Source: Sipunculus nudus
Taxonomy: Eukaryota > Annelida > Sipuncula > Golfingiida > Sipunculidae
Assembly (NCBI GenBank): GCA_026874595.1
Contig: CM049322.1
Coordinates: 7,179,900-7,243,899, forward strand
Reading direction: 5' to 3'
DNA: 64,000 nucleotides
Shown: positions 62,841 through 64,000 of the stretch, in pieces
Numbering within the stretch: position 1 is the stretch's first letter
Layout: every line of letters begins with the position of its first letter
The notes under the pieces: model-generated
Seen by the model: only the letters and a program-made list of their open reading frames with translations
Databases searched by the model: none
Told to the model about the DNA's origin: nothing
Translations under genes and position numbers: made by a program

Positions 62841-63752
62841 ATACGGTATATATTCTAAAGTTACAAGAATAGGACTCTTAAATATTACATCCTTTGTATT
62901 TATGATCAGTTTCGGGTACACCATAACAGGGAATTGGTATTATCCGTTGATGGTGGACATAGATGTACTGTTTGACGAATGAAATGCAAAGTAAGGTATT
63001 CACCTACTCCCATACCCGCGAACAGCTAATACTGGGTCCCAGATGCAACAGATTGTAAATAATATATGTCATGACAGTTCACGCAGAAGCACTGGTAAAA
63101 GTGTTAGTTGGTCAGAGCTGTGTCTAGTACAAGCAGCGGCTAGTGTTCAGGAGTAAGGCATATCTTTTGATTTATATATCGAGGGGATATTTGATTTGAG
63201 GATGATGACGTGATTTGTGTGACCCTCTATCATTATGAATTTATATATGCACACTAACTCTTGTGTCACTCTATGTTTTATGCCATTGGTTATTGCTATC
63301 TTATAAGATATCGATCTTAGGAAATCGTGTAACCGTGGCTATCGGCGCGTCACGCAAGTGCTTTTCACCCTTACAATACGCTCGCAATGGTTATACTGAG
63401 CAAAGAATAGCTATAGTCTCAGAGGTTATTCTTTCTTAGGATTACCTAGAATTATCTAACTTTCCTTTGGATTACGTGGATATTGTAACATTATCTTCCT
63501 TGGACGTGTTATTCTGTTGCCTAGGCGGAACTGCGTAAGTACGAACTTTAAATATACATTTACATACTTTCAACATCATTATAAATGTGAAAACAGAACT
63601 GTGGTTATCTTTGGACTTGAATAAATGCAGTGAATTCTATTTCAAGTCATCAAACGGTATGTTAGAATAAACGTGATCGAAATATTCAACCTCTCAGCCG
63701 TTAGTTTCCTCCTCCAATAGATGTTCCTTGTAGCAATATACGAATGGGAATG

Positions 63753-63755
<3 letters not shown>
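62841..63755 (+). repeat. Right copy of the diverged direct repeat, otherwise no gene
   Basis: 63150-63670 is the partner of 59500-60240. Nothing coding was recognised. Confidence 0.45.

Positions 63756-63811
<56 letters not shown>
63756..63811. repeat. (AT)n microsatellite
   Basis: About 28 AT units. Confidence 0.98.
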
Positions 63812-64000
63812 CTATCGTTTGCTATTCTTTTTATTGAACGTCTCTATTTATTTTAGAAAATGATGAACGTATTTTTAATCAATTCATATATTTAACGACA
63901 AAACGAATATATGCTTGATCTTATTTAACCATGTGCAACAGCAGAATTCCATTTTAATTTTGAACTACTTGACAGGGCAGTATCACACACATCCTCTCAT
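63812..64000. other. No gene seen
   Basis: AT-rich right edge of the window. Confidence 0.5.

Overview
This is a eukaryotic, AT-rich, intron-and-repeat type animal window. There are no operons, no Shine-Dalgarno spacing and no dense coding. The non-LTR retrotransposons, long AT/CT microsatellites, degenerate repeats rich in TCAAGGTCA and one FkbM-type methyltransferase gene fit a lophotrochozoan, most likely a mollusc; that assignment is inference. Only one protein gene is well supported. Most of the window is transposon remains and layered tandem duplication.

Left third (1-15 kb): a decayed LINE fragment at the edge, then a large field of related repeats. At its centre are three nearly identical 2.6-kb tandem units (4408-12259) with partial units on both sides. 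The left partial unit is separated from the array by a 1.5-kb piggyBac-like insertion (about 2912-4400) with a 15-bp terminal inverted repeat and a TTAA-type target site. More divergent relatives of the field continue to 15 kb and return at 25.4-31.1 kb, with blocks in the same order.

Middle (15-46 kb): a LINE 3' half (16.3-17.6 kb), a 25-bp minisatellite (20.4-21.2 kb), a CpG-containing candidate first exon (21.48-21.78 kb, minus strand), a GC-richer minisatellite (24.6-25.4 kb), and five copies of a short CTCF-like motif at 31.5-34.6 kb. Further LINE fragments lie at 35.0, 40.1, 41.4 and 45.5 kb. An inverted repeat at 39.2-40.1 kb encloses a possible exon.

Right third (46-64 kb): a segmental tandem duplication (copy A 46.08-52.31 kb, copy B 52.87-56.15 kb). 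Copy A alone holds a 3.85-kb insert with a nearly complete, decayed Tx1/L1-like LINE on the minus strand. The FkbM methyltransferase gene follows (56.89-57.80 kb, plus strand). Its frame breaks exactly at an A AAA AAC TGA heptamer-stop, and its 3' end is duplicated in tandem (187 bp). The last 6 kb show no gene, only diverged local duplications and a microsatellite.

Similarities described here were found by eye within the window. Protein-family calls rest on recognised motifs, not on searches.
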